DNA of 64,000 nt. Source: JBEVJK01 sp963791325 (GTDB lineage: Bacteria; Pseudomonadota; Alphaproteobacteria; Rhizobiales; Rhizobiaceae). Under the pieces are notes generated by a model. That model was not told the origin of the DNA, did not search any database, and saw only the letters and a list, made by a program, of their open reading frames with translations. Both the position numbers and the translations under genes were made by a program. Shown here piece by piece: positions 45,472-54,281 of this stretch. The stretch lies in contig CAWBRU010000003.1 in the NCBI GenBank assembly GCA_963791325.1, forward strand, positions 310,001 through 374,000. The letters are read 5' to 3'. Every line of letters begins with the position of its first letter. Position 1 is the stretch's first letter.

Positions 45472-46095
45472 CTAGCTCATGCAGTCGCTGCAACCGATCG
45501 GCAGGCCGGAGCGCGGGCGGAAGAGGTAGGTGCTCTGAAAATTGAGGAAGTCGAAGGCACCGGTGATGCCGAGCGCCGTCTTGGCGTCGGGCGACCAGGT
45601 CATGTGCGGATAGTAGGTCAGGCTGGTGCTGACATGGATGACGAAATTGCCGATGGTCAAGAGGTTCTGGCGCGGCGTGGTGCCGAGAATCGTCACCACC
45701 GCGTTGCTGGCCTGGCCGATCCCAGCCGTGCCATCTGCGTTGCGCTTGCGTGACCACACCACCCGTTGGCGATAGGCATTGTCTACCTGGATGGCAGTGA
45801 TGGTGATGGTCGGCGCGGAACGGCGGTATGGCTGGATCAGCGAGTCGGCGATCGTCAGGATGGCGTCGAGCTTGGCCTTGGTCGTGGTCTGCTGCTGGGT
45901 GACCAGATCGGCGACCTGGCTGCCGATCCGATCGACCTTCTTGCGGGTCTCGATCGCCAGCGTGGTCTCCACCACCCCGAGATAGGCGATGAGAAAAAGC
46001 GGCAGCACGATGGCGAACTCGATCGCCGCAACAGCGCCCGACTCGCCGAGGAATGCGGACCAACCGAGCTTTTCAGGAATTGAGGCGCCATGCAT
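45472..46095 (-). CDS. TadE-like pilus assembly protein (second)
   Basis: 207-residue TadE-family pseudopilin-like protein. An N-terminal 25-residue basic segment ends in the hydrophobic helix AAIEFAIVLPLFLIAYLGVV with the prepilin Glu (AIEFA), cleaved by the CpaA-type peptidase. Two Cys near the end (GCSDC) may form a disulfide. Start ATG 46095 has no close ribosome-binding site. It follows the other TadE gene by 10 bases, so the two form one operon with the secretin-N-like protein. Confidence 0.85.
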   Translation of the reverse strand: MHGASIPEKLGWSAFLGESGAVAAIEFAIVLPLFLIAYLGVVETTLAIETRKKVDRIGSQVADLVTQQQTTTKAKLDAILTIADSLIQPYRRSAPTITITAIQVDNAYRQRVVWSRKRNADGTAGIGQASNAVVTILGTTPRQNLLTIGNFVIHVSTSLTYYPHMTWSPDAKTALGITGAFDFLNFQSTYLFRPRSGLPIGCSDCMS

Positions 46096-46105
46096 GGCAA
46101 ACGTC

Positions 46106-46684
46106 CTAGAACTTCTCGTTCTGCCACGTGACGGTGGAAAACAGCAGCGTGTGTCCATCTGCCAGATTTGCGGTCTCCTGGCGGATCAAGTCGGTGATCA
46201 CCGGCCAGGGATAAAAGACGCGCAGCATGCTGGGCGAGCTGGAGGTGCCGGGCTGGAAGACGAGCTGGGAGCTGTCGATCTGGCGGTTGGCACCCGTGCC
46301 TGTCAGCGGCAAGGTCTTGGCGACCTCGGCAAGGGCGGGGAAGGTGTCCGTGCGCAGATCGACTTGGAGACTGGGACAGCCTTGCGCGACGATCACCTGG
46401 AGCGACTGGCAGATTTTGTCGTGCAGTGACTGGGCCGTGAGCGCGCCTGCGGCGATCTGGCCGGTGCGGATCTGGCGCGCGACGTCGTCGGCAGCGTTGG
46501 TCATGACCGCCTGAGCCGCGAAGGCGAGACACGTCTCCAGGATCGCGAAAACGGTGACCGCGAATGGAACGAAGAGGATCGCGAACTCGATCACCGTGGT
46601 GCCGTCCGTCGCGGCGACGAACCGCCGCAGCGTGCGGCCGAGGCGAGGCGCCCTGCGACCTGACACCATGTCGGCCGCCGCCAT
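46106..46684 (-). CDS. TadE/TadG-like pilus assembly protein
   Basis: 192-residue TadE-family protein. A basic N-terminus (MVSGRRAPRLGRTLRR) leads to TVIEFAILFVPFAVTVFAIL, a prepilin-like helix with the conserved Glu. The start ATG overlaps the stop of the preceding secretin-N-like gene by one base (TGATG), so translation is coupled. Two Cys occur near residues 110-122 (KICQSLQVIVAQGCPSL). It acts with Flp, probably at the assembly platform. Confidence 0.85.
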   Translation of the reverse strand: MAAADMVSGRRAPRLGRTLRRFVAATDGTTVIEFAILFVPFAVTVFAILETCLAFAAQAVMTNAADDVARQIRTGQIAAGALTAQSLHDKICQSLQVIVAQGCPSLQVDLRTDTFPALAEVAKTLPLTGTGANRQIDSSQLVFQPGTSSSPSMLRVFYPWPVITDLIRQETANLADGHTLLFSTVTWQNEKF

Positions 46685-47118
46685 CACGGGGTAGCGGCCA
46701 CCTGGGCGTCGGAGGCTTGCTCCGCGCCCGTCTTGAAGGAGCCTTCGCAATAGGGCGTGCAGGACAGGGTCTGCACATCCGCGCGGCGATAGATGCGCAC
46801 CGATTGCGCCGTCTGGCGCGACACCGTCACCTGCTGATCGATGATCGGATTGCCGTCGTGGTCGAGCACCACCAGGTTGGTGACGCCGAAGCCCTTGGCC
46901 GTCAGCACCAAGGTGGTGGCGTCCTGGACGGCGGCGTCGGCGATCTCGGGATTGCCGACGATCACGGTGTCTGCGGCCCGCGGCAGCTTGACGATCTTGG
47001 CTTCGTTCATGACGACGCCGATGCCGGAAGCGGCCGACACGGGCGGCGCAACCAGGGATAGCGCCGCTGCCGTCAGGGCGAGCCTTGCGCTCAATCGGAA
47101 GATGGCCGAGAAAAACAT
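46684..47118 (-). CDS. Pilus assembly protein, CpaC/RcpA N-domain only
   Basis: 144-residue exported protein: signal peptide (LSARLALTAAALSLVAPPVS, cleavage after SAA) then the secretin N0-like pilus domain: IVKLPRAADTVIVGNPEIAD, VLTAKGFGVTNLVVLDHDG. This is the N-terminal half seen in the secretin CpaC (49147-50736) with no secretin channel. Two closely spaced Cys (LSCTPYC) near residue 120 suggest a disulfide. It heads a minus-strand operon divergent from flp; it may assist secretin assembly, which is inference. Confidence 0.85.
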   Translation of the reverse strand: MFFSAIFRLSARLALTAAALSLVAPPVSAASGIGVVMNEAKIVKLPRAADTVIVGNPEIADAAVQDATTLVLTAKGFGVTNLVVLDHDGNPIIDQQVTVSRQTAQSVRIYRRADVQTLSCTPYCEGSFKTGAEQASDAQVAATP

Positions 47119-47401
47119 TGCTGCAACCCTGATGCGAGAATCCGCAGTCGCAATGATGAAGCCAAGTGGTGAAGCTGAGGTTAAGCCCTGGAGATTAGCT
47201 TTGTCTAAAATCCTGATATTATTTAGAAAAGTCTACAATAGAGATGGAATATGAAATCCGCAAACGGAGGCAACCATTCGCTAAGCGTATTTTTTAAGCC
47301 CAGGGCAAGGGCTCGCCCTTAGATTGCAGGCAACCGACCGGCACCGCCAAGGACCGTCGGGAGGACGCGTTACAAAGAAACTAAGTTTCAGGAGTTGTCA
47401 G
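47119..47401. other. AT-rich divergent spacer before flp
   Basis: 283 bases, clearly richer in A/T than the genes around (for example 47206-47245). It must hold the promoters of flp and of the minus-strand pilus operon. An inverted repeat AAGGGC (47307-47312) with GCCCTT (47315-47320) is the only clear dyad; I could not find a consensus promoter with confidence. Confidence 0.5.
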
Positions 47402-47578
47402 ATGGGCAAGCTACTTTCTTTTCTCAAGGACGAGTCGGGCGCGACGGCAATCGAATATGGGCTGTTGGCTACTCTCATCTCTATCGCCATCATCACCACA
47501 GTCACTACGCTTGGAGGCCGGCTGAGCAACGCCTTTCAGAACGTTGCCAACAAGCTTCCAGCCGCTGTTACCCCATGA
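47402..47578 (+). CDS. flp: Flp/Fap pilin (type IVb prepilin)
   Basis: 58-residue major pilin. The leader ends in SGATAIEYGLLATLISIAII, with cleavage expected after Gly and the Glu-Tyr pair at mature positions 4-6, followed by one hydrophobic helix and a short tail (NVANKLPAAVTP). AGGAG is seven bases upstream of the ATG. It precedes cpaA, the prepilin peptidase gene. Only one flp gene is present here. Confidence 0.95.
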   Translation: MGKLLSFLKDESGATAIEYGLLATLISIAIITTVTTLGGRLSNAFQNVANKLPAAVTP

Positions 47579-47671
47579 CCGGCACGTGAGAGGCCGCAGC
47601 GGATCCGGTGCCTTTGAAGTCGGATCTCTCCGCGCCTCCCGATGAGACGCACCAATCGAAAGCGCTTAAGC

Positions 47672-48193
47672 ATGGTCGAAGCCCTGATCCTGGTCGTCTT
47701 TCCGGTGTCGATGGCCTATGCGGCGCTGACCGACCTGCAGTCGATGACGATCGCCAATTCGGTGCCGCTGGTGTTGGCCGGGGCGTTTGCCCTGGCCGCA
47801 CTCGCTATCGGCATGCCGCTCGTCGCCGTCGCCGGTCACCTTGCCGTCGGGGTTGCGGTGTTGGCGGCCGGCTTCTGCCTTTTCCGGCTCGGCTTGATGG
47901 GCGGTGGCGACGCCAAGCTGATGGCGGCAAGCGTGTTGTGGTTCGGCTTCGGACCGCCGGCGCTCGCCTATCTGGTCGAAACCTCATTGCTGGGCGGGGT
48001 GCTCACCCTCGGCCTGTTGGCGCTGCGCGGTTCCGTCTTGGCTCCGCTGATGAGCTGCAAGCCAGCTCTCAGCCATCTGGTCGACCCGCGCGCCGGGGTC
48101 CCCTACGGTATCGCCTTGGCGATCGCCGGATTGCTTGCCTTTCCGAACTCACCCCCGGCGGTGTGGGCGATCGCCCGGATGGCGCAGCCGTAG
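47672..48193 (+). CDS. cpaA: Prepilin peptidase CpaA (TadV)
   Basis: 173-residue polytopic aspartic peptidase of the type 4 prepilin family. The two catalytic aspartates are in ALTDLQSMTIANS and GLMGGGDAKLMAA (GxGD). Six hydrophobic helices fill the length. Start ATG 47672 (MVEALILVVFPVSMAY); ten residues upstream in frame look unrelated and the ribosome-binding site is weak. It processes Flp and the TadE-type proteins at the inner membrane. Confidence 0.93.
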   Translation: MVEALILVVFPVSMAYAALTDLQSMTIANSVPLVLAGAFALAALAIGMPLVAVAGHLAVGVAVLAAGFCLFRLGLMGGGDAKLMAASVLWFGFGPPALAYLVETSLLGGVLTLGLLALRGSVLAPLMSCKPALSHLVDPRAGVPYGIALAIAGLLAFPNSPPAVWAIARMAQP

Positions 48194-48235
48194 GCACTCC
48201 GAACACGACACCGACCCGTTCATTCAACAGTGCTT

Positions 48236-48278
48236 ACTTAAGGTTGCGCGTAAATAAACTGTTAACCTTAAGTTGACC
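48236..48278 (+). promoter_or_regulatory. Long dyad with CtrA-like site before cpaB
   Basis: ACTTAAGGTT (48236-48245) and AACCTTAAGT (48264-48273) are a perfect 10-bp inverted repeat with an 18-base spacer. Overlapping its right arm, TTAA (48262-48265), seven bases, TTGA (48273-48276) differs by one base from the CtrA consensus TTAA-N7-TTAA. It lies about 55 bases before cpaB. An operator role is inference. Confidence 0.5.
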
Positions 48279-48331
48279 ATTGCCGCCCATGATCGATTTG
48301 GGTTTGGGCTTCTTGGCATGGGGCGGCAGTG

Positions 48332-49150
48332 ATGACTGCGTCGCGACTGATTGTTTTGAGCGTGGCCGTCGCCGCGGCCGGCGGCGCGGGTGTGGTCGCC
48401 AAGAAAATGGCGGCTCCTGCCCCGCCGGCGGCCGTGCAGGCCACCCCTCTTGCTTTGACCGATGTTCTGGTTCTCTCCGCAGATGTCGCGATGGGTGCCA
48501 GTCTGGACGGCGCTGTTCGCTGGCAACCCTGGCCGGCGGAATCGAGCGCCGACCTCATCACCAGGGCAGCGGAGCCCGATGCGATCGCAGCACTGAAGGG
48601 CTCAATCGCCCGGACGAGCATGGCGAAGGGCGAGCCGCTTCGCCGCTCCAAGCTGATCGGCGAGGGTCAGAACTTCATGGCCTCGGTGCTGCCCGCCGGA
48701 AAGCGCGCTGTGGCCACCCAGATCGCCGCCGACACCTCCGCGGGAGGCTTCATTCTCCCCAACGACTTCGTCGATGTGATCATGACCCGCCACAGGCAGG
48801 AAACGGGCAAAGGAGGCGGCTCGTCTGATAGTTTCATTACCGAAACGATTTTGAAGAACATCCGGCGTGAGCTCCAGCGGTAGACCATTCAGGCAGACGG
48901 CAGGGACCTAATGTCCCGGTCGCCGTCTTCCTGACCCTGGTTTGATCGATCGCCAAGACGCGGATCGGCCGAAATCATTACGGCCGCGCAACAGATGGCG
49001 TCGCGGCTGACATTGGCGCTGCGCGCCGCTGCCGACGCGGCGCAAAAGCCGGATGGCCAAGCTGACTATCTGGTCACCGGCCATGGCGGCCACGGTATCG
49101 TTCGCCTGATCAAGTCGGGCGATGTCACCGAGGTGAGGGCCGACCATTGA
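48332..49150 (+). pseudogene. cpaB: Flp pilus assembly protein CpaB, scrambled internally
   Basis: CpaB is a periplasmic protein of the Flp machine. The N-terminal 183 codons read normally, ending FITETILKNIR. A stop TAG occurs at 48881-48883. Further on, AEIITAAQQMASRLTLALRA (from 48968) and YLVTGHGGHGIVRLIKSGDV, ending at TGA 49148-49150, are clearly the CpaB C-terminus, in the same frame as the start. Between them TIQADGRDL, VPVAVFLTLV and DRQDADR can be read only by changing frame three times. Total length (272 codons) matches the family. Decay or local sequence error; the rest of the locus is intact. Confidence 0.85.
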
Positions 49151-50736
49151 CGAACCCTGGTCCAGCGTTTGCACCTCGACGTCCGGCGAAAACGATGATG
49201 CGCCGGCTCGGTTCCCTTGTTCTGGCCGGTGTCCTCGGCCTGGGCCCGGGTACGGAAAGCAGCGTCTCGGCCTTGGCCGGGACTCGCCAGATTCAGACCG
49301 GCGCGCATGCCGAGAGGCTTAAACTCGAACTCAACAAGTCGCTGGTCATCGATCTTCCGGTCGACGCCTACGACATTCTGGTGGCAAACCCGAGCGTCGC
49401 GGACGCGGTGACGCGGACGGCGCGGCGCATCTATCTGTTCGGCAAACAGGTGGGGCAGACAAACATCTTCGTGTTCGGCGCCAATGGCGAGCAGATTGCC
49501 AGCCTCGACCTCACCATCGAACGCGACGTGACCGGCCTTGAAGACTATTTGCGCCGCTTCATCCCCAATTCCGAGATCCACGTCGAGCTGGTCAATGACA
49601 ATGTCGTCCTGACCGGGACGGTCGAGACGCCGCTCGATGCCCAGCGCGCCGCGCAGCTCGCCGACCTCTTCGTCACCGGCGGCGAAGCGACAACCGGGCA
49701 GTATTCCCAGACGGCGGCCGGCGGCAGCGTCAACGGCGGCGTTGCCATCAACAACCCCGACGAAACGCGCCAGAAGAGCCAGATCCTCAACCTGCTGACC
49801 ATCGTCGGCGAAGATCAGGTCACCTTGAAGGTGACCGTGGCAGAGGTCAGCCGCTCGGTGATGAAGCAGCTCGGCGTCAACCTGATCGGCTCGGGCACCA
49901 GCAACGGCATCACCTGGGGGGCGCTCGTCGACAATCCGAGCCCGCTGGGAGCGCCGATTTCCGACAGCCAGCTTGCCCTGGGTTCGTCCGCCCTCAGCGC
50001 CTATCTGACGGCGATGGAGCAGGCCGGCGTGATGAAGACGCTGGCCGAGCCGACATTGACGGCGGTCTCCGGCGAAACGGCCACCTTTCAGGTCGGCGGC
50101 CAGTTCAACATCTTCAACGGTCAGTCCGTGCGGCAGGGCGATTCGACCAAAGGTCAGACCAATCAGACCCAACGGACATTCGACAGCGTCGATTACGGCA
50201 TCGGTCTGCAGTTCCAGCCGGTGGTGCTGTCCCCGGGCCGCATCAGCCTGAAGGTGCGTACGTCCGTTTCCGAGCCGACCTATGAGGGCAATTTTCCCAT
50301 GGGCAGCCCTGCCGGCGTGTCGAAGAACGGTCTCTTCAATTCGGCGGGCGGAACGGTGCTGTCGCTGCGCAAGCGGCTGGCCGATACGACGGTCGAGCTG
50401 CCCTCGGGCGGGTCGATGATGATTGCCGGCCTGGTCCGCGACGATGTCCGCCAGGCGATCAATGGCCTGCCCGGCCTGTCCAAGCTGCCGGTGCTCGGGG
50501 CCTTGTTCCGCAGCCGCGGCTTCGTGCGCAACGAGACCGAGCTGGTGGTCATCATCACGCCCTACCTGACCCGGCCGGTGGCGCGCAGCCAGCTCGCCAA
50601 GCCGGACGACAATTTTACCCCCGCCAGCGATGGCGCCGGGATGTTCCTCGGCCGCGTCAACCGCGTCTACGGAACGATGAAAACGGACCTTCCGAACGGC
50701 CGCTACCACGGGGTTGTCGGCTACATCTACCAATGA
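49147..50736 (+). CDS. cpaC: Outer-membrane secretin CpaC (RcpA)
   Basis: 529-residue secretin forming the Flp pilus channel. A signal peptide (MMRRLGSLVLAGVLGLGP) is followed by the pilus N domain (IDLPVDAYDILVANPSVADA), a BON-like domain (HVELVNDNVVLTGTVETPLD) and the secretin core (TLKVTVAEVSRSVMKQLGVN, ETELVVIITPYLTRP). Start TTG 49147 overlaps the cpaB stop with GAGGG upstream; ATG 49195 at the signal peptide is an equally good alternative. Its stop overlaps cpaD. Confidence 0.94.
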   Translation: MTNPGPAFAPRRPAKTMMRRLGSLVLAGVLGLGPGTESSVSALAGTRQIQTGAHAERLKLELNKSLVIDLPVDAYDILVANPSVADAVTRTARRIYLFGKQVGQTNIFVFGANGEQIASLDLTIERDVTGLEDYLRRFIPNSEIHVELVNDNVVLTGTVETPLDAQRAAQLADLFVTGGEATTGQYSQTAAGGSVNGGVAINNPDETRQKSQILNLLTIVGEDQVTLKVTVAEVSRSVMKQLGVNLIGSGTSNGITWGALVDNPSPLGAPISDSQLALGSSALSAYLTAMEQAGVMKTLAEPTLTAVSGETATFQVGGQFNIFNGQSVRQGDSTKGQTNQTQRTFDSVDYGIGLQFQPVVLSPGRISLKVRTSVSEPTYEGNFPMGSPAGVSKNGLFNSAGGTVLSLRKRLADTTVELPSGGSMMIAGLVRDDVRQAINGLPGLSKLPVLGALFRSRGFVRNETELVVIITPYLTRPVARSQLAKPDDNFTPASDGAGMFLGRVNRVYGTMKTDLPNGRYHGVVGYIYQ

Positions 50737-51434
50737 GACGGGCAAGGTTTCAGATGGCGAAATTTGGATCCGGGACGCTTCTGATCTGCATCGGCGCCGG
50801 GCTGCTGGCGGCCTGCCAGCCGCGGGAAAGCATCATTGTCGGGTCGATACCCGACGATTACCGGACCAGCCATCCGATCGTGCTTGCCGAATCGCCCTCG
50901 GTCCTCGATCTTCCGGTGGCAGTCGAAGCGCGCGGCCTCACGACCGGGCAGAAGGCGACCGTCGGCGGCTTTCTCAACGGCTATGACCGAGCCGCGGCGC
51001 CGGTGCTGGCGATCCTGGTGCCCGGCGGGGCGCTCAACGAGGCGGCGGCTCGGCGCATCGCGGCGGACATCGTCAAGCTGGCGCGAGGTCTTGGCGTTCC
51101 CCGCAGCAAGATCGCCGTTTCCACCTATGAAGCGCGGGCCGAGCCCGGGCAGCCAGCCCTGCGGCTGATCTTTACCACGATCCGCGCCCAGACCGACCGG
51201 TGCGGGCGCTGGCCGGAAGATCTCCTGCAAGGTGGGGCCGAAAACAAGCACTATGCGGATTTCGGCTGCTCTTCTCAGAACAACCTCGCCGCGCAGATCG
51301 CCAATCCGACCGACCTTCTCGGGCCGCGCCGGTCGTCGCCGACCGATGCGACGCGGCAAGGCCTCGTCATCCAGGATTGGCAGAGCCGGGCAACCCCGTT
51401 CGAGCCCACGGTCGGCACGGACATGAACTTCTAG
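50733..51434 (+). CDS. cpaD: Pilus assembly lipoprotein CpaD
   Basis: 233-residue CpaD. A lipobox LLAAC near residue 28 predicts an outer-membrane lipoprotein. The body has the CpaD pattern with conserved VEARGLTTGQKATVGGFLNG, then CGRWPEDL and FGCSSQNNLAAQIANPTDLL near residues 155-195, the latter the family hallmark. The ATG overlaps the cpaC stop (ATGA). ATG 50754 is an alternative start. It is needed for secretin assembly in other species. Confidence 0.92.
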   Translation: MRRARFQMAKFGSGTLLICIGAGLLAACQPRESIIVGSIPDDYRTSHPIVLAESPSVLDLPVAVEARGLTTGQKATVGGFLNGYDRAAAPVLAILVPGGALNEAAARRIAADIVKLARGLGVPRSKIAVSTYEARAEPGQPALRLIFTTIRAQTDRCGRWPEDLLQGGAENKHYADFGCSSQNNLAAQIANPTDLLGPRRSSPTDATRQGLVIQDWQSRATPFEPTVGTDMNF

Positions 51435-51441
51435 CATCGGG

Positions 51442-52743
51442 ATGGGCAGCGCCGGCGAGATGAACAAATTGGCCTATGACACAGCACCGGAGGACCGTGC
51501 CCTCTCGGCCGCCGACATGCGCTCGATCCAGGCACTTCGGCCGGTGCCGCGAATTTCCGTCCACGCCTTCTGCGAGACCGACGGCGTCGCCATCCCGATC
51601 GGCCGGGCCAGCGAGGATCGCCGCATGGCCAAGGCCCACTTGCATCTGCATATGGGCGGCATCCGGGCCGCGGTCGAGCTCTACCAGAACGGCCCGACGC
51701 CCGACCTGATCGTGCTGGAATCCCGCGCCGAGCCCAAGCAGATGGTGGCCGAGCTGACCGAATTGGCGCACTGTTGCGATCCCGCTTCCAAGGTCATCGT
51801 CATCGGCCACTACAACGACGTCTGGCTCTATCGGCAGCTGATCCGCTCCGGCATCTCCGAATATGTGGTCGCGCCGATCTCGATGGCCGACATCATCAGC
51901 GTGATCTCCTCGATCTACATCGATCCGGCCGCCGAGCCGATCGGCCGCTCGATCGCGTTCATCGGCGCCAAGGGCGGCGTCGGCTCCTCGACGCTCGCCC
52001 ACAACGTCGCTTGGGCGATGTCGACCCTGTTTGCCTCCGAAGTGGTGGTGGCGGACCTCGACTTGGCATTCGGCACGGCCGACATCAATTTCGACCAGGA
52101 TCCCGCGCAGGGCATTGCCGAGGCGGTGTTTGCGCCCGAGCGGATCGACGCGGTCTATCTCGACCGGCTGCTGGCCCAATGCGCGGAAAACCTGTCGCTG
52201 CTGGCCGCTCCCTCGACGCTCGACCGCACCTATGATCTCGCGCCGGACGCCTTCACCGAGTTGATCGACACGGCCCAGCGCAGCGCCCCGCTGATCGTGC
52301 TCGATGTGCCGCATGCCTGGCATGGCTGGACCAAAAACACGCTGACCCGGGCGGACGAGGTGGTGATCACCGCCACGCTGGAGCTGGCCAATCTGCGCAA
52401 TGCCAAGAACCTCGTCGACACGCTGAAGAAGCTCAGGCCGAGCGATCCGCCGCCGAAGCTGGTGATCAATCAATTCGGCGTGCCCAAGCGGCCGGAGATC
52501 GGCGTCGCCGACTTTGCCGAGCCGCTCGGGCTGACCCCGGTGGCGGTGATCCCGTTCGAGCCGGAGCTGTTCGGCAGCGCTGCCAACAACGGCCGCATGC
52601 TGGGCGAGACCGACGCCAAGCACCCGGTGGTCAGGATGGTCAACGACGTCGCCCATATCCTGTCCGGGCGCCGCGAACCGAAGCCGAAGCGTAAGCGGCC
52701 GCCCTTTGCCGACCTGCTCGGCAAGCTGAAGCTGGCCAGATAA
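51442..52743 (+). CDS. cpaE: Pilus assembly ATPase CpaE (TadZ)
   Basis: 433-residue protein with an N-terminal receiver-like domain (residues 50-150; the phospho-acceptor Asp is replaced, DLIVLESRAEP) and a ParA/MinD ATPase: deviant Walker A FIGAKGGVGSSTLAHNVAWA near residue 173, with DLDLAFGTADINFD next. Such TadZ proteins position the pilus at the cell pole. A basic C-terminal tail (KPKRKRPPF) ends the protein. cpaF follows after 19 bases. Confidence 0.95.
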   Translation: MGSAGEMNKLAYDTAPEDRALSAADMRSIQALRPVPRISVHAFCETDGVAIPIGRASEDRRMAKAHLHLHMGGIRAAVELYQNGPTPDLIVLESRAEPKQMVAELTELAHCCDPASKVIVIGHYNDVWLYRQLIRSGISEYVVAPISMADIISVISSIYIDPAAEPIGRSIAFIGAKGGVGSSTLAHNVAWAMSTLFASEVVVADLDLAFGTADINFDQDPAQGIAEAVFAPERIDAVYLDRLLAQCAENLSLLAAPSTLDRTYDLAPDAFTELIDTAQRSAPLIVLDVPHAWHGWTKNTLTRADEVVITATLELANLRNAKNLVDTLKKLRPSDPPPKLVINQFGVPKRPEIGVADFAEPLGLTPVAVIPFEPELFGSAANNGRMLGETDAKHPVVRMVNDVAHILSGRREPKPKRKRPPFADLLGKLKLAR

Positions 52744-52762
52744 CCGCCCGGGCAGATCGCCG

Positions 52763-54259
52763 ATGTTCGGAAAGCGCGCCAACGAGATCGCCGACCGGCC
52801 GACGCCGAGCCGGCCGGAGACGCCCGCGGCCAAGCCACTGCCGGCTCAGAAGCCGGCCGCGCTTGCGGCTGCCGCGCTGCAAGAGGGCGCAGGGACAGCC
52901 GCATCGGCCGCCAACCGCCGCGCTGCCGAGACCGGGCCTGCGCCGATCGCCTTTCCGCGGGCAGCGCGCGAGCGCGGCGAGAGCTACTACGACACCAAAT
53001 CGCAGGTTTTCGCGGCCCTGATCGATGCGATCGATCTATCGCAGCTCGCCCGCCTCGACGTCGAAGGCGCACGCGAAGAGATCCGGGACATCGTCAACGA
53101 GATCATCGCGATCAAGAACTTCGCGATGACCATCGCCGACCAGGAGGAACTGCTCGAGGACATTTGCAACGACGTCCTCGGCTACGGTCCGCTCGAACCG
53201 CTGCTCGCCCGCGACGACATTGCCGACATCATGGTCAACGGCTCGCGCCAGGTGTTCGTCGAGATCAACGGCAAGTTGGAAGAGACCAACATCCGCTTCC
53301 GTGACAATCAGCAGCTGCTCAACGTCTGTCAGCGCATCGTCAGCCAGGTCGGCCGGCGCGTCGACGAGGCTTCGCCGATCTGCGATGCCCGGCTCCCGGA
53401 CGGCTCGCGCGTCAACGTGATCGTGCCGCCGCTGTCGCTCGACGGCACGACGCTGACCATCCGCAAGTTCCGCAAGGAAAAGCTGACATTCGACCAGCTG
53501 GTGCGCTTCGGCACTATCTCCAGTCCAGGGGCCGAGATCCTCAAGATCATCGGCCGCGTCCGCTGCAATGTCCTCATCTCCGGCAGCACCGGCTCGGGCA
53601 AGACCACATTGCTCAACTGCCTGACGGGCACCATCGACCGCGACGAGCGCATCGTCACCTGCGAGGATTCGGCGGAGCTGCAGCTGCAGCAGCCGCATGT
53701 CGTGCGGCTGGAGACGCGGCCGCCCAATGTCGAGGGCGAAGGCGAAATCACCATGCGCGACCTGGTCCGCAACTGCCTGCGCATGCGGCCCGAGCGCATC
53801 ATCGTGGGCGAGGTGCGCGGGCCGGAGGTATTCGACCTGCTGCAGGCGATGAACACCGGTCATGACGGCTCGATGGGCACCATCCATGCCAACTCGCCGC
53901 GCGAATGCCTGAACCGGATCGAATCGATGATTGCGATGGGGGGTTTCGTGCTGCCGCAGAAAACCGTGCGCGAGATCGTCGTCGGTTCCGTCGACGTGAT
54001 CATCCAGGCTGCGCGGCTGCGGGACGGGTCGCGGCGGATCACCCACATTACCGAGGTGGTCGGCATGGAAGGCGACGTCATCGTCACCCAGGATCTCGTC
54101 CTCTACGACATTCACGGCGAGGACGTCGGCGGCCGGCTGCTCGGCCAGCACATCTCGACCGGGATCGGCCGGCCGAATTTCTGGGATCGCGCCCGCTATT
54201 ACGGCGAAGAGCAGCGCCTGGCCGCCGCGCTTGCGGCGTTTGAACAGCGTTCCGAATGA
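52763..54259 (+). CDS. cpaF: Pilus assembly ATPase CpaF (TadA)
   Basis: 498-residue type II/IV secretion ATPase powering pilus polymerisation and, in bifunctional relatives, retraction. Walker A is GSTGSGKTTLLNCLTGTIDR near residue 274; EDSAELQLQQPHVVRLETRP contains the Asp box, and ERIIVGEVRGPEVFDLLQAM near 343 is Walker B; the His box MNTGHDGSMGTIHAN follows. The N-terminal 60 residues are proline- and alanine-rich linker. The start ATG lies 19 bases after cpaE. Confidence 0.96.
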   Translation: MFGKRANEIADRPTPSRPETPAAKPLPAQKPAALAAAALQEGAGTAASAANRRAAETGPAPIAFPRAARERGESYYDTKSQVFAALIDAIDLSQLARLDVEGAREEIRDIVNEIIAIKNFAMTIADQEELLEDICNDVLGYGPLEPLLARDDIADIMVNGSRQVFVEINGKLEETNIRFRDNQQLLNVCQRIVSQVGRRVDEASPICDARLPDGSRVNVIVPPLSLDGTTLTIRKFRKEKLTFDQLVRFGTISSPGAEILKIIGRVRCNVLISGSTGSGKTTLLNCLTGTIDRDERIVTCEDSAELQLQQPHVVRLETRPPNVEGEGEITMRDLVRNCLRMRPERIIVGEVRGPEVFDLLQAMNTGHDGSMGTIHANSPRECLNRIESMIAMGGFVLPQKTVREIVVGSVDVIIQAARLRDGSRRITHITEVVGMEGDVIVTQDLVLYDIHGEDVGGRLLGQHISTGIGRPNFWDRARYYGEEQRLAAALAAFEQRSE

Positions 54260-54281
54260 TGCCCAGGCCGGAGAGCGCGTG

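Noticed and set aside
47119..47401. Consensus promoter for flp
   Set aside because: TTGTCT and several TAT-rich hexamers are present but none are 16-18 bases apart in a convincing pair.
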